A stretch of 64,000 nucleotides of DNA from Candidatus Pseudobacter hemicellulosilyticus (GCA_029202545.1 CP119311.1:5890001-5954000), one strand, 5' to 3'; positions 1 to 8,840 are shown, numbered from the stretch's first letter. Numbers and translations: made by a program. Notes: generated by a model from the letters alone, not told the origin.

Positions 1-1332
1 GGGCAAGGTATAGGCATCGCTTGTCAGGGGATCGTTATCACCATAGTATTCGAAGCGGTAGGGGTTTTGAAGCTGTCCCGAAACAGATACTTCCTGGACG
101 GCATCCAGCCGCAGCCGGTAATTGAGATAATTACGACCGTCACTACTGCCCGTTCCCGGAAACTTCCGGTTGTCATTGGCCTCAAAATAACTATAACTAA
201 GCTTTTTCCTTTTTAACTGTTCGCCCGCACTGTTGCGCAGTACAACAAAATCCAGCTGATTATTCAGCTCCGGCAGTGTAGGATCACTGTCCAGCCTCCG
301 GCTGGCAGCCGTGATAAATTCTACATAGTTGCCCGAAGAGCTGGTTATTTTTTTAGGAACAATGCCATAGATACGGGCATCGTAGTTGATACAGTTGGTC
401 CTGGTTTCATCAGGCAGGACTTGCTCGGAGGTATTTGGGTTAACGGCAAAGTATACCTGGTCGTAACATCTTCGCTGAAAATTATAGGAGCACAATCCAC
501 CCCTGACATATTCAATGGTGATCTCAGCGCCAGACGGGCTGGTGATCCGGGAAAGATACCAGGCGCTGATATAATCAAACCGCTCCACTCCTGATAGAAC
601 AGGATCCGTCAGCTCAATATCGCTGAACTCATATTTTACGCCACGCTCATCCGTGATAACAAAATATTCCCTGTTAGGATTAACGCCCGGCTTTAGTAAG
701 AACTCAACTTTCAGGTCTTCATATTTACTGAATACCGGTCTGGCGTCATTATCCAGGAAAAATCTTCCCGCACGGCCGTTGAAATTGTAATAGAAAATAT
801 CAGCGCCATTATCCGTTCCGTTATCGGCAGCTATTGACAGCTTGTTTTCTACCTGGTTGATATAATTATCGAGGTCTGTAGCATTCAGGCCGGTATAATC
901 GGGGATATCTGTGCGACTGGCAAAACTGCTGGTAGCCGGATCATAATCATCTGCCTTTCCCCGCAGCTCCCGGGTGATCATCCCGCCGGCAATTAACGCC
1001 CAGCCTAACCCAACCCAGGTGGCCTCCTGGTCAACCTTGATACCGGAAGCATGGTAAGAAAGGGATATATCCAGGTTCAGGTCCCTGTCTGAAAAGGATA
1101 CCAGGGGAACCCTGATCTGGGGAACGCCTGTGGCCATGTCTACCGGCACATCTCCGTATTTGCCCAGTTCATAGGTATTGGGGGCAAAGACCTGGTAGCG
1201 GACAGCGTTGGAGGTTTGCGCAGTGACTGTTCCCGTGGGATGGAACTGCAATACGATAAGGCAGAACAGGAGGCTGCCTGTTCCTTTGTTACGGAAATAG
1301 GACACTACTGCCTGGTAAGGGAAATATTTCAT
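1..1332 (-). CDS. RHS/YD-repeat family protein, N-terminal part only
   Basis: The first 444 codons of a large secreted protein; the frame is open from the ATG at 1332 to the window edge, so the C-terminus and stop are missing. A hydrophobic segment ending near residue 40 (GTVTAQ) looks like a signal peptide. It is followed by YELGKYGDVPVDMATG, LDISLSYHASGIKV and WVGLGWALIAGGMITR, the typical opening of Bacteroidota RHS/YD-repeat proteins, in which an N-terminal beta-rich region precedes YD repeats and a variable C-terminal tip. Family members include polymorphic toxins and cell-surface polymers; the part that would distinguish these lies outside the window, so the role is not readable here. 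Confidence 0.85.
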   Translation of the reverse strand, partial: MKYFPYQAVVSYFRNKGTGSLLFCLIVLQFHPTGTVTAQTSNAVRYQVFAPNTYELGKYGDVPVDMATGVPQIRVPLVSFSDRDLNLDISLSYHASGIKVDQEATWVGLGWALIAGGMITRELRGKADDYDPATSSFASRTDIPDYTGLNATDLDNYINQVENKLSIAADNGTDNGADIFYYNFNGRAGRFFLDNDARPVFSKYEDLKVEFLLKPGVNPNREYFVITDERGVKYEFSDIELTDPVLSGVERFDYISAWYLSRITSPSGAEITIEYVRGGLCSYNFQRRCYDQVYFAVNPNTSEQVLPDETRTNCINYDARIYGIVPKKITSSSGNYVEFITAASRRLDSDPTLPELNNQLDFVVLRNSAGEQLKRKKLSYSYFEANDNRKFPGTGSSDGRNYLNYRLRLDAVQEVSVSGQLQNPYRFEYYGDNDPLTSDAYTLP

Positions 1333-1677
1333 GATAAGGTTTTAATGAAGAGGCTGCATGGCAGCAAAAATGAAAAGGACTGACCTGGAGCCAATCAACA
1401 GGCTTCAGGCAAACGGGCGTTGTTGTTTTTTGACAGACAGTAATGATAAAGGAGGGAGGAACCAAAGAGGGTTTAATGCAGGAAACTGTCGCTTGAAGAA
1501 TGCGGGTTTACCTATTGGCAGGCAATAACACTTCGCATCTTTGAGAAGAAGTTGTAATCGCATGGATAAAGGTTTAGGTAGTTACTCTGATTAGTCCTAT
1601 GAAAATAAGAGAAATAATCTACCTGGAAAACGGGTACCGTTAAGCTATTTTGGCATTTTTATAGCTCAGAATGCCTG
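1333..1677. other. Intergenic stretch, no gene seen
   Basis: 345 bases between the start of the RHS-type gene and the stop of the next minus-strand gene. No open frame with a plausible product, no RNA gene and no clear hairpin was found. The promoter of the RHS-type gene should lie here, but I see no good TAnnTTTG match. Confidence 0.5.
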
Positions 1678-2337
1678 TCAATGCCCGCCACCTGTACTGC
1701 CGTCCTGGTACCTGACCTTCTTTTTCCCTTTCATTTTTTCAAACTCCTGCATCTCTTTGGTCTTAGGGATTGCTTTCTTTTCAGTGGGTGCGGCTACTGT
1801 TTTCTTTTCGCCTTCCAGTTTGCCGAGGGTATAGGTCTCGGTGCGGATCAGGGCGCCGCTTTCGGCATCGTAGTATTTCCAGACGCCGTGTCTGACGGCT
1901 GCGCCTTCATTCTTCACGATCACCGTCCGGTAGGTATCAAATTTTTCCGGGTCTTCAATTTCCAGGGTGTCATAGGCCTTATCGGGATTGAAAGCCTTCC
2001 AGCTTTGTTCCAGACGAAGCTGCCCGTGGATGGTATAATAGCTGCAGATACTGTCTTTCATGTCCCATTTGTAATACTCGGTGCCGATATGGTCGCCCAT
2101 AAGGCTGTAGAGTTTCCACTCCCCTGTTTTCTTATTGTTCTTGTACCAGCCTTCCTCTTCAAAGCCAGGCTCACCGCGCAGGTTATCATAATGGATCAGC
2201 CAGGGGCCCTGCTTGCGGTCCCACCTGTCTATCCGGTTCATGGTATCCCCCCTGGCATTCAGGGAATACTCCTTCCACAGGGACTGTGCCCCGGCGCCGG
2301 AATAAACAAAGAGCAAAAGAAACAGGAAACAACGCAT
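1678..2337 (-). CDS. Secreted YwqK-like (MORN-variant) protein
   Basis: A 219-residue protein with an N-terminal signal peptide (MRCFLFLLLFVYSGAGAQ). The body has repeated short beta-hairpin units of the type GPWLIHYDN, GEWKLYS, GVWKYYD, spaced as in the MORN-variant repeats of Bacteroidota proteins annotated as YwqK family. The C-terminus is lysine-rich and ends in a low-complexity GGGH. Despite the family label (toxin-antitoxin YwqK antitoxin), no toxin gene is adjacent, so an antitoxin role is not supported here. It is more likely a periplasmic or surface repeat protein of unknown function. It is divergent from the PpiC-type gene, with about 160 bases between them. Confidence 0.75.
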   Translation of the reverse strand: MRCFLFLLLFVYSGAGAQSLWKEYSLNARGDTMNRIDRWDRKQGPWLIHYDNLRGEPGFEEEGWYKNNKKTGEWKLYSLMGDHIGTEYYKWDMKDSICSYYTIHGQLRLEQSWKAFNPDKAYDTLEIEDPEKFDTYRTVIVKNEGAAVRHGVWKYYDAESGALIRTETYTLGKLEGEKKTVAAPTEKKAIPKTKEMQEFEKMKGKKKVRYQDGSTGGGH

Positions 2338-2522
2338 GACAAATGGTTTTTAATAGATAAAATCAGTACAATAATAACGCCAGCTACTGGGCCTTCATTG
2401 TCAAAAAACACTTAAATCGCTCCGGCTCAGGCGGGTCACGGGTAATAGTTCCCCATCACCCTGTCTGCAGCGGCCCGGTTCGCCATTAAATCCTTAATTT
2501 GACGCCTGAAATACCTGAAAAG

Positions 2523-3251
2523 TTGACAAGATCCCAAAAAATAGTACTGCCGGCCCTGCTTATCGCGGCCCTGGCCTGCAGCCAGTGGCTTCCGGCACAG
2601 ACAAAACCAGGCAGCAGCCAGCCCGCCAGGACCGGACAACCCGCCAGGCCTGCGGCAGCAGCAAAAACGCCGGCGGCCAAAATGACCATGGCCCAGCTGA
2701 AGACCGCCATCGAAAAGTCGGGCAACAGCCCTCTCTACGTAAAAGATGTGCTGAAGAAAAAGTTCAGCATTGATACCATCACCATTTTCCGGACACAGCA
2801 TTTTGCCGGCCTGGCGGACAGCATCGCCTACCATGGCGCAGTGGGTAAAGTGTATGGCCCTTTTGAGAAAGGAAAGATCCTGGTGCAGGTGCTCGACAAG
2901 GCGCCCAACCGCTTTAATCATATTGCCCAGCTATACCTGGACACCAGCCTTTTCCGGGCGCATTTTGCCGATTCCCTGGCCACCAGCATCATGGAGCGGG
3001 TACATGCCGGCAAAGCCAGTTTTAAGGATATGGTACGAACCTATTCCTCCGGAGGTGAAACGGCCGAAGGCGGCGATATGGGCTGGATGGCCAAAGGCAG
3101 TATGATCCCGGCCATTGAGAAAGAACTGTCCTTCCGGAAGAAAGGCGAGCTGTTCAAGGTCTGGACGCCCAACGGCGTACATATCATACAGAAACTGGAC
3201 GATGCAAAGGAAGACCACGGATATGCGCTCCTGATGCGGATCTTTTTATAA
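2523..3251 (+). CDS. PpiC-type (parvulin) peptidyl-prolyl isomerase
   Basis: A secreted isomerase of about 242 residues. After a signal peptide (LPALLIAALACSQWLPAQ) comes a Gln/Pro/Ala-rich linker, then a C-terminal rotamase domain with YSSGGETAEGGDMGWMAKG and TPNGVHIIQKLDD, the conserved loop and final strand of parvulins. It should assist folding of periplasmic or outer-membrane proteins. Start choice: no ATG precedes the signal peptide. TTG codons lie at 2499 and 2523; I prefer 2523 because a -7-like element (TTAATTTG, 2494-2501) overlaps the upstream TTG. The small lipoprotein gene at 3262 follows after 10 bases and is probably cotranscribed. Confidence 0.8.
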   Translation: MTRSQKIVLPALLIAALACSQWLPAQTKPGSSQPARTGQPARPAAAAKTPAAKMTMAQLKTAIEKSGNSPLYVKDVLKKKFSIDTITIFRTQHFAGLADSIAYHGAVGKVYGPFEKGKILVQVLDKAPNRFNHIAQLYLDTSLFRAHFADSLATSIMERVHAGKASFKDMVRTYSSGGETAEGGDMGWMAKGSMIPAIEKELSFRKKGELFKVWTPNGVHIIQKLDDAKEDHGYALLMRIFL

Positions 3252-3261
3252 CTTACAGCCC

Positions 3262-3552
3262 ATGCGAACGCTCCTATTGATAACAATGATAGCCACCCTG
3301 GCAGCCTGTGGTAATAACCGTCAGGAAGAAGTCCGTAAAGCCCTGCAGGTGCAGGACAGCATCCGTAACGCCCTCAATAAGGTGAATGATGAGCTGGGGC
3401 TCCAGAAAGAGGCCTTGCTGCGGCAGCGCGATAGCCTGGCCAAAACCCTGGAATCCATGAGTGCTGACCTTAAAAAAGCCGGCGGCCAGCTGAGTAAAGA
3501 AACGGACAGCGCTCTCAAAGCCATCCGCAAAGAATTGAAGGAGGCCCATTAA
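3262..3552 (+). CDS. Small coiled-coil lipoprotein
   Basis: A 96-residue protein with a lipoprotein signal (lipobox LAAC at residues 13-16) followed by a highly charged helical region rich in Gln, Lys, Glu and Leu with heptad spacing, so most of the mature protein should be one coiled coil. This resembles small periplasmic tethers or spacer lipoproteins, but no family could be named. It lies 10 bases after the PpiC-type gene on the same strand, which suggests an operon. A decayed relative follows at 3562. Confidence 0.7.
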   Translation: MRTLLLITMIATLAACGNNRQEEVRKALQVQDSIRNALNKVNDELGLQKEALLRQRDSLAKTLESMSADLKKAGGQLSKETDSALKAIRKELKEAH

Positions 3553-3561
3553 AATAACAGT

Positions 3562-3660
3562 ATGCGTAACCTGGTCCTGTCCTTGTAGTACTGCTGGTGA
3601 CCTGTAACGCGCATCAGTTGGAGCAGCAGTTGCAGGAGGCACGCAATGCCCGTACACAAT
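3562..3660 (+). pseudogene. Remnant of a second small lipoprotein
   Basis: An ATG nine bases after the preceding stop opens MRNLVLSL and then meets TAG. Reading one base earlier from the CTT at the same place gives LVVLLVTCN followed by HQLEQQLQEARNARTQ. Joined, these make a lipoprotein signal with Cys in the right place followed by a coiled-coil start, the same plan as the upstream 96-residue lipoprotein. A one-base deletion thus seems to have broken the gene. Its 3' part is also lost, since the convergent aroQ stop begins at 3661. This rests on my manual reading; a sequencing error could explain the frameshift but not the missing 3' end. Confidence 0.5.
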
Positions 3661-4080
3661 TTATTTCTCCAGCAGGTGGCGCACAGCCAGCTTATAGCCG
3701 TTCAGGCCCAGGCCAATGATACTGCCGGCAGCTTTTGCCGATACATGGGATATTTTACGGAACTCCTCACGGGCATGCACATTTGAGATATGCACTTCAA
3801 TCACCGGGGTGGTGATGGAGGCTATAGCATCTCCCAGGGCCACAGAAGTGTGGGTATAACCACCGGGATTCAGGACAATACCATCAAACTCATAACCCAC
3901 CCGCTGTACTTCATTGATCAGCTCTCCTTCCACATTACTCTGGTAATAGGTAAAGCTGACTTCCGGAAAATCCTGTTGCAGGGACTGGTAGTAGGTCTCA
4001 AACGACTGATCGCCGTAAATGGATTTCTCGCGCTTGCCCAGCAGGTTCAGGTTGGGCCCGTTGATGATAGCTATTTTCAT
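3661..4080 (-). CDS. aroQ: 3-dehydroquinate dehydratase, type II
   Basis: Converts 3-dehydroquinate to 3-dehydroshikimate in the shikimate pathway; cytosolic and dodecameric in characterised members. The 139-residue length is normal. Diagnostic motifs are INGPNLNLLGKREKSIYG at the N-terminus (catalytic Arg and Tyr on the flexible lid), LNPGGYTHTSVALGDAI and EVHISNVHAREEFR (active-site His region). The ATG at 4080 is chosen because the family begins MKIAIINGPN; an upstream in-frame start at 4125 would add 15 unconserved residues. It is separated from the main aro cluster at 53-63 kb, and runs convergently into the lipoprotein remnant. Confidence 0.95.
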   Translation of the reverse strand: MKIAIINGPNLNLLGKREKSIYGDQSFETYYQSLQQDFPEVSFTYYQSNVEGELINEVQRVGYEFDGIVLNPGGYTHTSVALGDAIASITTPVIEVHISNVHAREEFRKISHVSAKAAGSIIGLGLNGYKLAVRHLLEK

Positions 4081-4134
4081 ACACTGCTTTATGCCCGAAA
4101 ATACTGTTTTTGGCAATGCGGGCAAGGTATGGAC

Positions 4135-4971
4135 CTACGGGCAGGTGTAAAAGTATTTCCTGGTAGCCGTGGCAGTGGCCACAGTAGCGCCATTATTCAG
4201 TTGTTTGAGGATGGCCCTGGTGCCCGTTATTTTCTGGCCAGGGTCCGTAGTATAATTGACATCAACGCTGAACTGCTCATTGGTAGCTATCATGGTTTCC
4301 CGGTAAGTATTGAGCATGTACCGGCCATCCAGGGCATAATAGATGCTGAGCGGGAATATATCTCCCATGCCCAGGTAATTCTCATAATTGAAGAGACCGA
4401 GCGCGCCAAAGGTATTCTGCAGTGCGCTGTAGGTAAGCTGGATCTCCATCACCGGTACACCGGCAGGATCATATTCCATAAGGCGGACCAACTGCCCGTC
4501 CCCATCATAGTAAAGGGTATCATAGGCCAGGGGAAGGAAATCCTGGGCCTGATCGTCCCACTCATACAGATTGACCCTGATGGGCAGGGTATCTCCTGTG
4601 AGGTACTCATATTCAGCAGCGGAAAAGGGTGATACCACAGCAGACAGCCGGTTTTCGGGAGTATAATCAAAGAGTTTGAAATAGCCCCAGTCGTGGTCAA
4701 TACGCGCCAGTTTGCCACTGGAATGGAAGATCGCCGTCATTGTATCCTGGTGGGTGGAATCCACCAGTTTGACGATGCGCTTGTTATTATCATAGCTGAT
4801 ATGGAATACGGTATCGGCCGGAGTGCCAGTGGCGCCCTGCACCATCCGGGTAAGCTGGCACGCCGTTGGGCCGGGAACTACCTCGGGCTCCCCGAAATCA
4901 CTGATCTCTTTCTGGCAGGCTGTAAAAAACAATACAGCCAGCAATACCGCAGCAAGTCTGGTGGTTGTCAT
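4135..4971 (-). CDS. Lipoprotein of unknown function
   Basis: A 278-residue protein with a clear lipoprotein signal (lipobox FTAC, Cys near residue 19, then QKEIS). The mature part is built of short beta segments with repeated aromatic and Asp/Gly turns (VFHISYDNNKRIVKL, IFHSSGKLARIDHDW, LFDYTPENRLSAV). These resemble the YD-like beta-sheet repeats in many Bacteroidota surface lipoproteins. I do not recognise a named family. It may share a transcript with aroQ, whose longer possible start lies 10 bases downstream of its stop. Confidence 0.7.
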   Translation of the reverse strand: MTTTRLAAVLLAVLFFTACQKEISDFGEPEVVPGPTACQLTRMVQGATGTPADTVFHISYDNNKRIVKLVDSTHQDTMTAIFHSSGKLARIDHDWGYFKLFDYTPENRLSAVVSPFSAAEYEYLTGDTLPIRVNLYEWDDQAQDFLPLAYDTLYYDGDGQLVRLMEYDPAGVPVMEIQLTYSALQNTFGALGLFNYENYLGMGDIFPLSIYYALDGRYMLNTYRETMIATNEQFSVDVNYTTDPGQKITGTRAILKQLNNGATVATATATRKYFYTCP

Positions 4972-5136
4972 GCCTATAAAATTTGAGATGGTTGGGGAAG
5001 GTAGCTTTCTACAGGATTGGAACAGTATAAAAATAAAGGAAAATATGGACCTGGCAGCGTATCCGGCCCGGGAATTACAGAAGGGTAAAGGTCAGGGCAT
5101 GGAGCCTCTTGAAGGAGGCCCGGGTCTTCCTGTCCC

Positions 5137-5176
5137 AAAAAAAACTTTGCCGGCAGGGGTAAAACTGCCGGCAAAG
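5137..5176 (-). terminator. Intrinsic terminator of carA
   Basis: A perfect 12-base-pair stem (5145-5156 with 5165-5176, loop of 8) is followed on the minus strand by eight consecutive U residues (5137-5144). It lies about 85 bases downstream of the carA stop and ends the ribosomal protein/carA transcription unit. Confidence 0.92.
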
Positions 5177-5259
5177 ATATATTCAGATCAATCTGCTTCG
5201 AAGTTGATTGGTACCAGGAGCGTCACTGCTGCTGCAATGACTGCCAGTCCGCCAACAGA

Positions 5260-6369
5260 TTAAGCCTTGTGCTGTTTGATCAGGGCAATGAAATCATCAA
5301 ACAGGTAGCGGCTATCGTGCGGGCCGGGCGTGCTTTCCGGGTGGTACTGTACGGAGAAGGCCGGTTTGTCCTTCAGGCGGATACCTTCAATGCTATCGTC
5401 ATTGAGGTTTACGTGGGTGATCTCCACATGGGTAGCCTTGGCTACTGACTTGGGATCAACGCCAAAACCGTGGTTCTGGGTGGTCACCTCACATTTGCCG
5501 GTCAGCAGGTTCTTTACCGGGTGGTTAAGGCCGCGGTGACCGTGGTGCATTTTAAAGGTGCTGATACCGTTGGCCAGTGCCAGCAGCTGGTGTCCCAGGC
5601 AGATACCAAAAGTAGGTTTGTTCTCTTCCAGCACTTCTTTCACGGTGTTAATGGCATAGTCCATGGAGGCGGGATCGCCGGGGCCATTGGAGATGAAATA
5701 ACCATTGGGGCTGAAAGCTTTTAAGTCAGCCACAGCTGTTTTAGCGGGGAATACTTTCAGGTAAGCCCCTCTCTCCACCATACACTGGAGGATATGTTGT
5801 TTGGTGCCATAGTCCAGGACGGCGATCTTCACTTCGGCATTGGGATCGCCCAGGGTATAGGGCTCTTTGGTGCTCACTACGCTGGCCAGTTCCAGGCCAT
5901 CCATGCCGGGCACGGCAGCCAGTTGTTTTTTCAGTTCTTCCACGTCTGTGATCTCGGAGGAGATGATGCAGTTCATAGCCCCTTGCTGGCGCACATGCGT
6001 TACCAGGGCGCGGGTGTCCACCCCTTCAATACACACAATATTGTTCTGCTGCAGGTATTCGTCCAGCGAGCCATTGGCCAGCTTGCGCGAATACTGTTCT
6101 TCGAGGTTCCGGCCAATCATACCACGGATCTTAACACTGGAGGATTCCACTTCATCTTCCTTCACGCCGTAGTTACCAACGTGAACATTGTTCATGATGA
6201 CGATCTGACCATAGTAGCTGGGATCGGTGAACACTTCCTGGTAACCGGTCATACCTGTATTGAAACAGATCTCGCCGGTGGTGGTGCCGATCTTGCCAAA
6301 TGCATTACCAAAATGAACGGTGCCGTCTGCCAACAGGAGCACGGCGGGTTTTTGAGATGATGTAGGCAT
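5260..6369 (-). CDS. carA: Carbamoyl phosphate synthase small subunit
   Basis: The glutaminase subunit that supplies ammonia to CarB for carbamoyl phosphate, feeding pyrimidine and arginine synthesis. 369 residues from the ATG at 6369. The N-terminal domain has LLLADGTVHFGNAFG and GEICFNTGMTGYQEV; the C-terminal class I glutamine amidotransferase domain carries the nucleophile Cys in FGICLGHQLLALA and the catalytic His-Glu in SVQYHPEST. An upstream TTG at 6390 overlaps a promoter-like element and is less likely. It follows rplQ, an order I recall from other Bacteroidota, but a strong terminator lies between them. carB is not in the window. Confidence 0.96.
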   Translation of the reverse strand: MPTSSQKPAVLLLADGTVHFGNAFGKIGTTTGEICFNTGMTGYQEVFTDPSYYGQIVIMNNVHVGNYGVKEDEVESSSVKIRGMIGRNLEEQYSRKLANGSLDEYLQQNNIVCIEGVDTRALVTHVRQQGAMNCIISSEITDVEELKKQLAAVPGMDGLELASVVSTKEPYTLGDPNAEVKIAVLDYGTKQHILQCMVERGAYLKVFPAKTAVADLKAFSPNGYFISNGPGDPASMDYAINTVKEVLEENKPTFGICLGHQLLALANGISTFKMHHGHRGLNHPVKNLLTGKCEVTTQNHGFGVDPKSVAKATHVEITHVNLNDDSIEGIRLKDKPAFSVQYHPESTPGPHDSRYLFDDFIALIKQHKA

Positions 6370-6447
6370 TATTGCTGAAAAATTTTGCAAAGAAAACGAA
6401 TTATTGTTTTTTATACGCAGTTAATTGTTCACACCCCGGAGTACCAT

Positions 6448-6477
6448 AAAAAAGCCCCACTTCATAGCAGGGCTTTT
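6448..6477 (-). terminator. Intrinsic terminator after rplQ
   Basis: A minus-strand hairpin with AAAGCCC pairing to GGGCTTT, followed by a run of six U residues at 6448-6453. It sits 28 bases downstream of rplQ and upstream of carA, so carA is probably transcribed mainly from its own promoter or by readthrough. Confidence 0.85.
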
Positions 6478-6505
6478 CAGGTATTGAAAGAAGTTTAACA
6501 CTTGC

Positions 6506-7012
6506 TTACTCGGCAGCGGGTTTTTCTTCAGTAGCGGCAGGTGCTTCAGCAGCGGGTGCATCTTCCTTGGCCTTTTTGGCACCACCGGCAGCACGGCTGC
6601 GGCGTGTTTTCTTGGCGGGTTCAGCAGTTTCGCCTTTACCTTTACCGTATACTTCATTGAAGTCAACCAGCTCAATCAGGGCAGTCTCAGCGTTGTCACC
6701 TTTACGGATACCGAGCTTGATGACGCGGGTATAACCACCGGGGCGACCGCCGATCTTTTCAGCGATGGTGCTGAACAGTTCGGTAACGGCTTCCTTGTCC
6801 TGCAGGTAGCTGAACACTACACGGCGCTGGTGAGTGGTGTTTTCTTTACCCTTGGTGATCAGGGGCTCAATGTAAGTGCGCAGGGCCTTGGCTTTAGCCA
6901 GCGTAGTAACGATACGTTTGTGCTGGAGCAGTTGACAGGCCATGTTGCTGAGCAGGGCTTTCCTGTGGGAAGCGGTCCTGCCTAAATTGTTGATTTTGTC
7001 TCCGTGACGCAT
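6506..7012 (-). CDS. rplQ: 50S ribosomal protein L17
   Basis: Large-subunit protein near the peptide exit. The first 115 residues match L17 (MRHGDKINNLGRTASHRKAL at the start, then KRIVTTLAKAKALR and GGRPGGYTRVIKLG). A C-terminal extension of about 45 residues is rich in Ala, Lys, Glu and Pro, as is common in Bacteroidota L17. It is the last gene of the infA-rplQ operon, 66 bases after rpoA, and is followed by an intrinsic terminator. Confidence 0.97.
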   Translation of the reverse strand: MRHGDKINNLGRTASHRKALLSNMACQLLQHKRIVTTLAKAKALRTYIEPLITKGKENTTHQRRVVFSYLQDKEAVTELFSTIAEKIGGRPGGYTRVIKLGIRKGDNAETALIELVDFNEVYGKGKGETAEPAKKTRRSRAAGGAKKAKEDAPAAEAPAATEEKPAAE

Positions 7013-7033
7013 GACAGTTGTGTTTTAAAATTC

Positions 7034-7060
7034 CCCCGCACCGTGTCAGGAATTGCGGGG
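7034..7060 (-). other. Hairpin in the rpoA-rplQ spacer
   Basis: CCCCGCA at 7034-7040 pairs with TGCGGGG at 7054-7060, a 7-base-pair GC stem. On the minus strand it is followed by GAATTTTAAAAC shortly before the rplQ start. It could be a weak terminator, an RNA-processing site or a stabilising structure. Confidence 0.5.
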
Positions 7061-7078
7061 TACTTATTCAATAAAAAA

Positions 7079-8080
7079 TTACAGTTCTTCTTTATCCAGG
7101 CCCAGCTTGCTGAGGTCCATTCCAAAGTGCAGACCGCGTTCAGCCAGCACCTGCTCAATTTCAGCCAGTGATTTCTGACCAAAGTTGCGGAATTTCATCA
7201 GGTCTTCCTGTTCGTACTGTACCAGTTCGCTGAGCGAATTGATCTTGGCGGCCTTCAGACAGTTGAAAGCACGTACGGACAGATCCAGGTCTTCCAGCGG
7301 GGTCTTCAGGATCTTGCGCAGCTGCAGCATTTGCTCATCCACCACATCTTCTTTCTTGTCTTCCTTGTTGTCGAAAGTGATGTTCTCATCAGTGATGATC
7401 ATCAGGTGCTGGATCAGGATGCGGCTGGCTTGTTTCACCGCTTCTTCCGGGTGGATAGTACCATCAGTGGCAACGTCCATCAGGAGTTTTTCGTAGTCGG
7501 TGCGTTGTTCCACACGCGTATTTTCAATAGCGTATTTCACATTCTTGATGGGGGTGAAGATGGAGTCGGTAGGGATATAACCGAAGGGTGCATCTTTCAC
7601 CTTGTTTTCCTCAGCAGGTACATAACCACGGCCTTTGGAGATGGTCAGCTCAATATCCAGTTTTGCGGAGCTGTCCAGGGTACAGATCAGCAGCTCGGGG
7701 TTCATGATGTCGAAGCTTTGAGTGGCTTCACCGATCATACCTGCTGTCAGTTCTGTTTTGTTTTTGATGCTGAGGGTGATCTTTTCTGTTCCCAGATCAT
7801 GTTCCACTTTCTTTTTGAAGCGGACCTGTTTCAGGTTCAGGATGATCTCCAGTACGTCCTCGGTAATGCCTTTGATGGTAGCAAACTCATGGTCTACTCC
7901 TTCAATACGGATACCAACGATGGCGTAGCCTTCGAGGGAGCTGAGCAGCACCCTGCGCAGAGCGTTACCAATAGTTACGCCGAATCCGGGTTCCAGCGGA
8001 CGAAACTCAAACTGAGCTTCAAATTCCGTGGCTTTTTGCAGAACGATTTTGTCTGGTTTCTGGAAATTTAAAATGGCCAT
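7079..8080 (-). CDS. rpoA: RNA polymerase alpha subunit
   Basis: Scaffold subunit of RNA polymerase, 333 residues. The N-terminal domain (roughly 1-235) contains the assembly motif TIGNALRRVLLSSLEG; the C-terminal domain (roughly 265-320) contains LDLSVRAFNCLKAAKINSL and FRNFGQKSLAEIEQVL, the helix-hairpin-helix part that contacts promoter DNA and activators. Length and order are normal. It sits between rpsD and rplQ as in the alpha operon of most bacteria. Confidence 0.98.
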   Translation of the reverse strand: MAILNFQKPDKIVLQKATEFEAQFEFRPLEPGFGVTIGNALRRVLLSSLEGYAIVGIRIEGVDHEFATIKGITEDVLEIILNLKQVRFKKKVEHDLGTEKITLSIKNKTELTAGMIGEATQSFDIMNPELLICTLDSSAKLDIELTISKGRGYVPAEENKVKDAPFGYIPTDSIFTPIKNVKYAIENTRVEQRTDYEKLLMDVATDGTIHPEEAVKQASRILIQHLMIITDENITFDNKEDKKEDVVDEQMLQLRKILKTPLEDLDLSVRAFNCLKAAKINSLSELVQYEQEDLMKFRNFGQKSLAEIEQVLAERGLHFGMDLSKLGLDKEEL

Positions 8081-8113
8081 ATTTTAAAATTTCGATTTTT
8101 TGTGATGAATTGT

Positions 8114-8140
8114 CCCCGCCCGTTCTCAGGGGCTCCGGGG
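8114..8140 (-). other. Hairpin in the rpsD-rpoA spacer
   Basis: CCCC and GCCC segments pair with GGGC and GGGG across 8114-8140, with a three-base bulge and an eight-base loop. It lies between the rpsD stop and the rpoA start. No U-run follows, so it is not a standard terminator. Confidence 0.45.
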
Positions 8141-8146
8141 ATCAGC

Positions 8147-8752
8147 TTACTTAGAATACAATTCAACAATCAACTGTTCCTTAATGTTCTCAGGAACACT
8201 CTCACGTTCAGGGTAAGCTACAAAAGTACCGGTCATTTCACCTTCGTTCCAGTCCAGCCAGCTGAATTTCGCGTTCTTGCCGCGGAATATGCCGGTGATG
8301 GAAACATTGGTCTTGTCTTTCTCTTTGATACCAATCTGGTCACCGGGACGCAGCTGGAAAGAGGGTACATTCACCACTTCACCGTTAACGGTAATGTGTT
8401 TGTGGGCAACCAGCTGACGGGCAGCGGGACGGGAAGGAGCGATACCGAGGCGGTATACAGCGTTGTCCAGGCGTGCTTCCAGGAGTTTCATCAGGATCTC
8501 ACCGGTAGCGCCTTTACGACGGGAAGCTTCTTCAAAAGTTCTGCGGAATTGTTTTTCCAGTACACCGTAAGTGTATTTGGCTTTTTGCTTTTCCTTCAGC
8601 TGCAGGGCGTATTCACCGGGAGCTTTACGCTTCTTGGTGGGGCCGTGCTGACCGGGAGGATTGCTGTTTTTGCTCAGGTATTTACCACTACCTAAAATGG
8701 GCTCGCCAAAAATGCGGCAGATTCTTGTCTTCGGTCCGGTATAACGTGCCAT
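8147..8752 (-). CDS. rpsD: 30S ribosomal protein S4
   Basis: Primary 16S rRNA-binding assembly protein, 201 residues. It begins MARYTGPKTRICRIFGEPI, has the S4 RNA-binding segment LDNAVYRLGIAPSRPAARQLV with HKHITVNGEVVNVPS, and ends in a lysine-containing YSK. In several bacteria S4 represses its operon through an mRNA structure. Here a 151-base spacer with a long imperfect hairpin (8841-8887) lies just upstream and is a candidate for such control. Confidence 0.97.
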   Translation of the reverse strand: MARYTGPKTRICRIFGEPILGSGKYLSKNSNPPGQHGPTKKRKAPGEYALQLKEKQKAKYTYGVLEKQFRRTFEEASRRKGATGEILMKLLEARLDNAVYRLGIAPSRPAARQLVAHKHITVNGEVVNVPSFQLRPGDQIGIKEKDKTNVSITGIFRGKNAKFSWLDWNEGEMTGTFVAYPERESVPENIKEQLIVELYSK

Positions 8753-8840
8753 AGTAAATTTGTTTGATTTTTTATTGTCGGCCTACGATCGGTAAAAATC
8801 AAAAAAAATAAATCGAAGGCCCGGTTATAAATAGCCTGTT

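Noticed and set aside
2436..2921. Open frame of 161 codons on the minus strand
   Set aside because: Antisense to the PpiC-type gene, with no domain features.
5177..5259. In-frame hydrophobic extension beyond the carA stop (VGGLAVIAAAVTLLVP)
   Set aside because: It lacks a start codon, lies between carA and its terminator and would need stop readthrough; chance or remnant is more likely.
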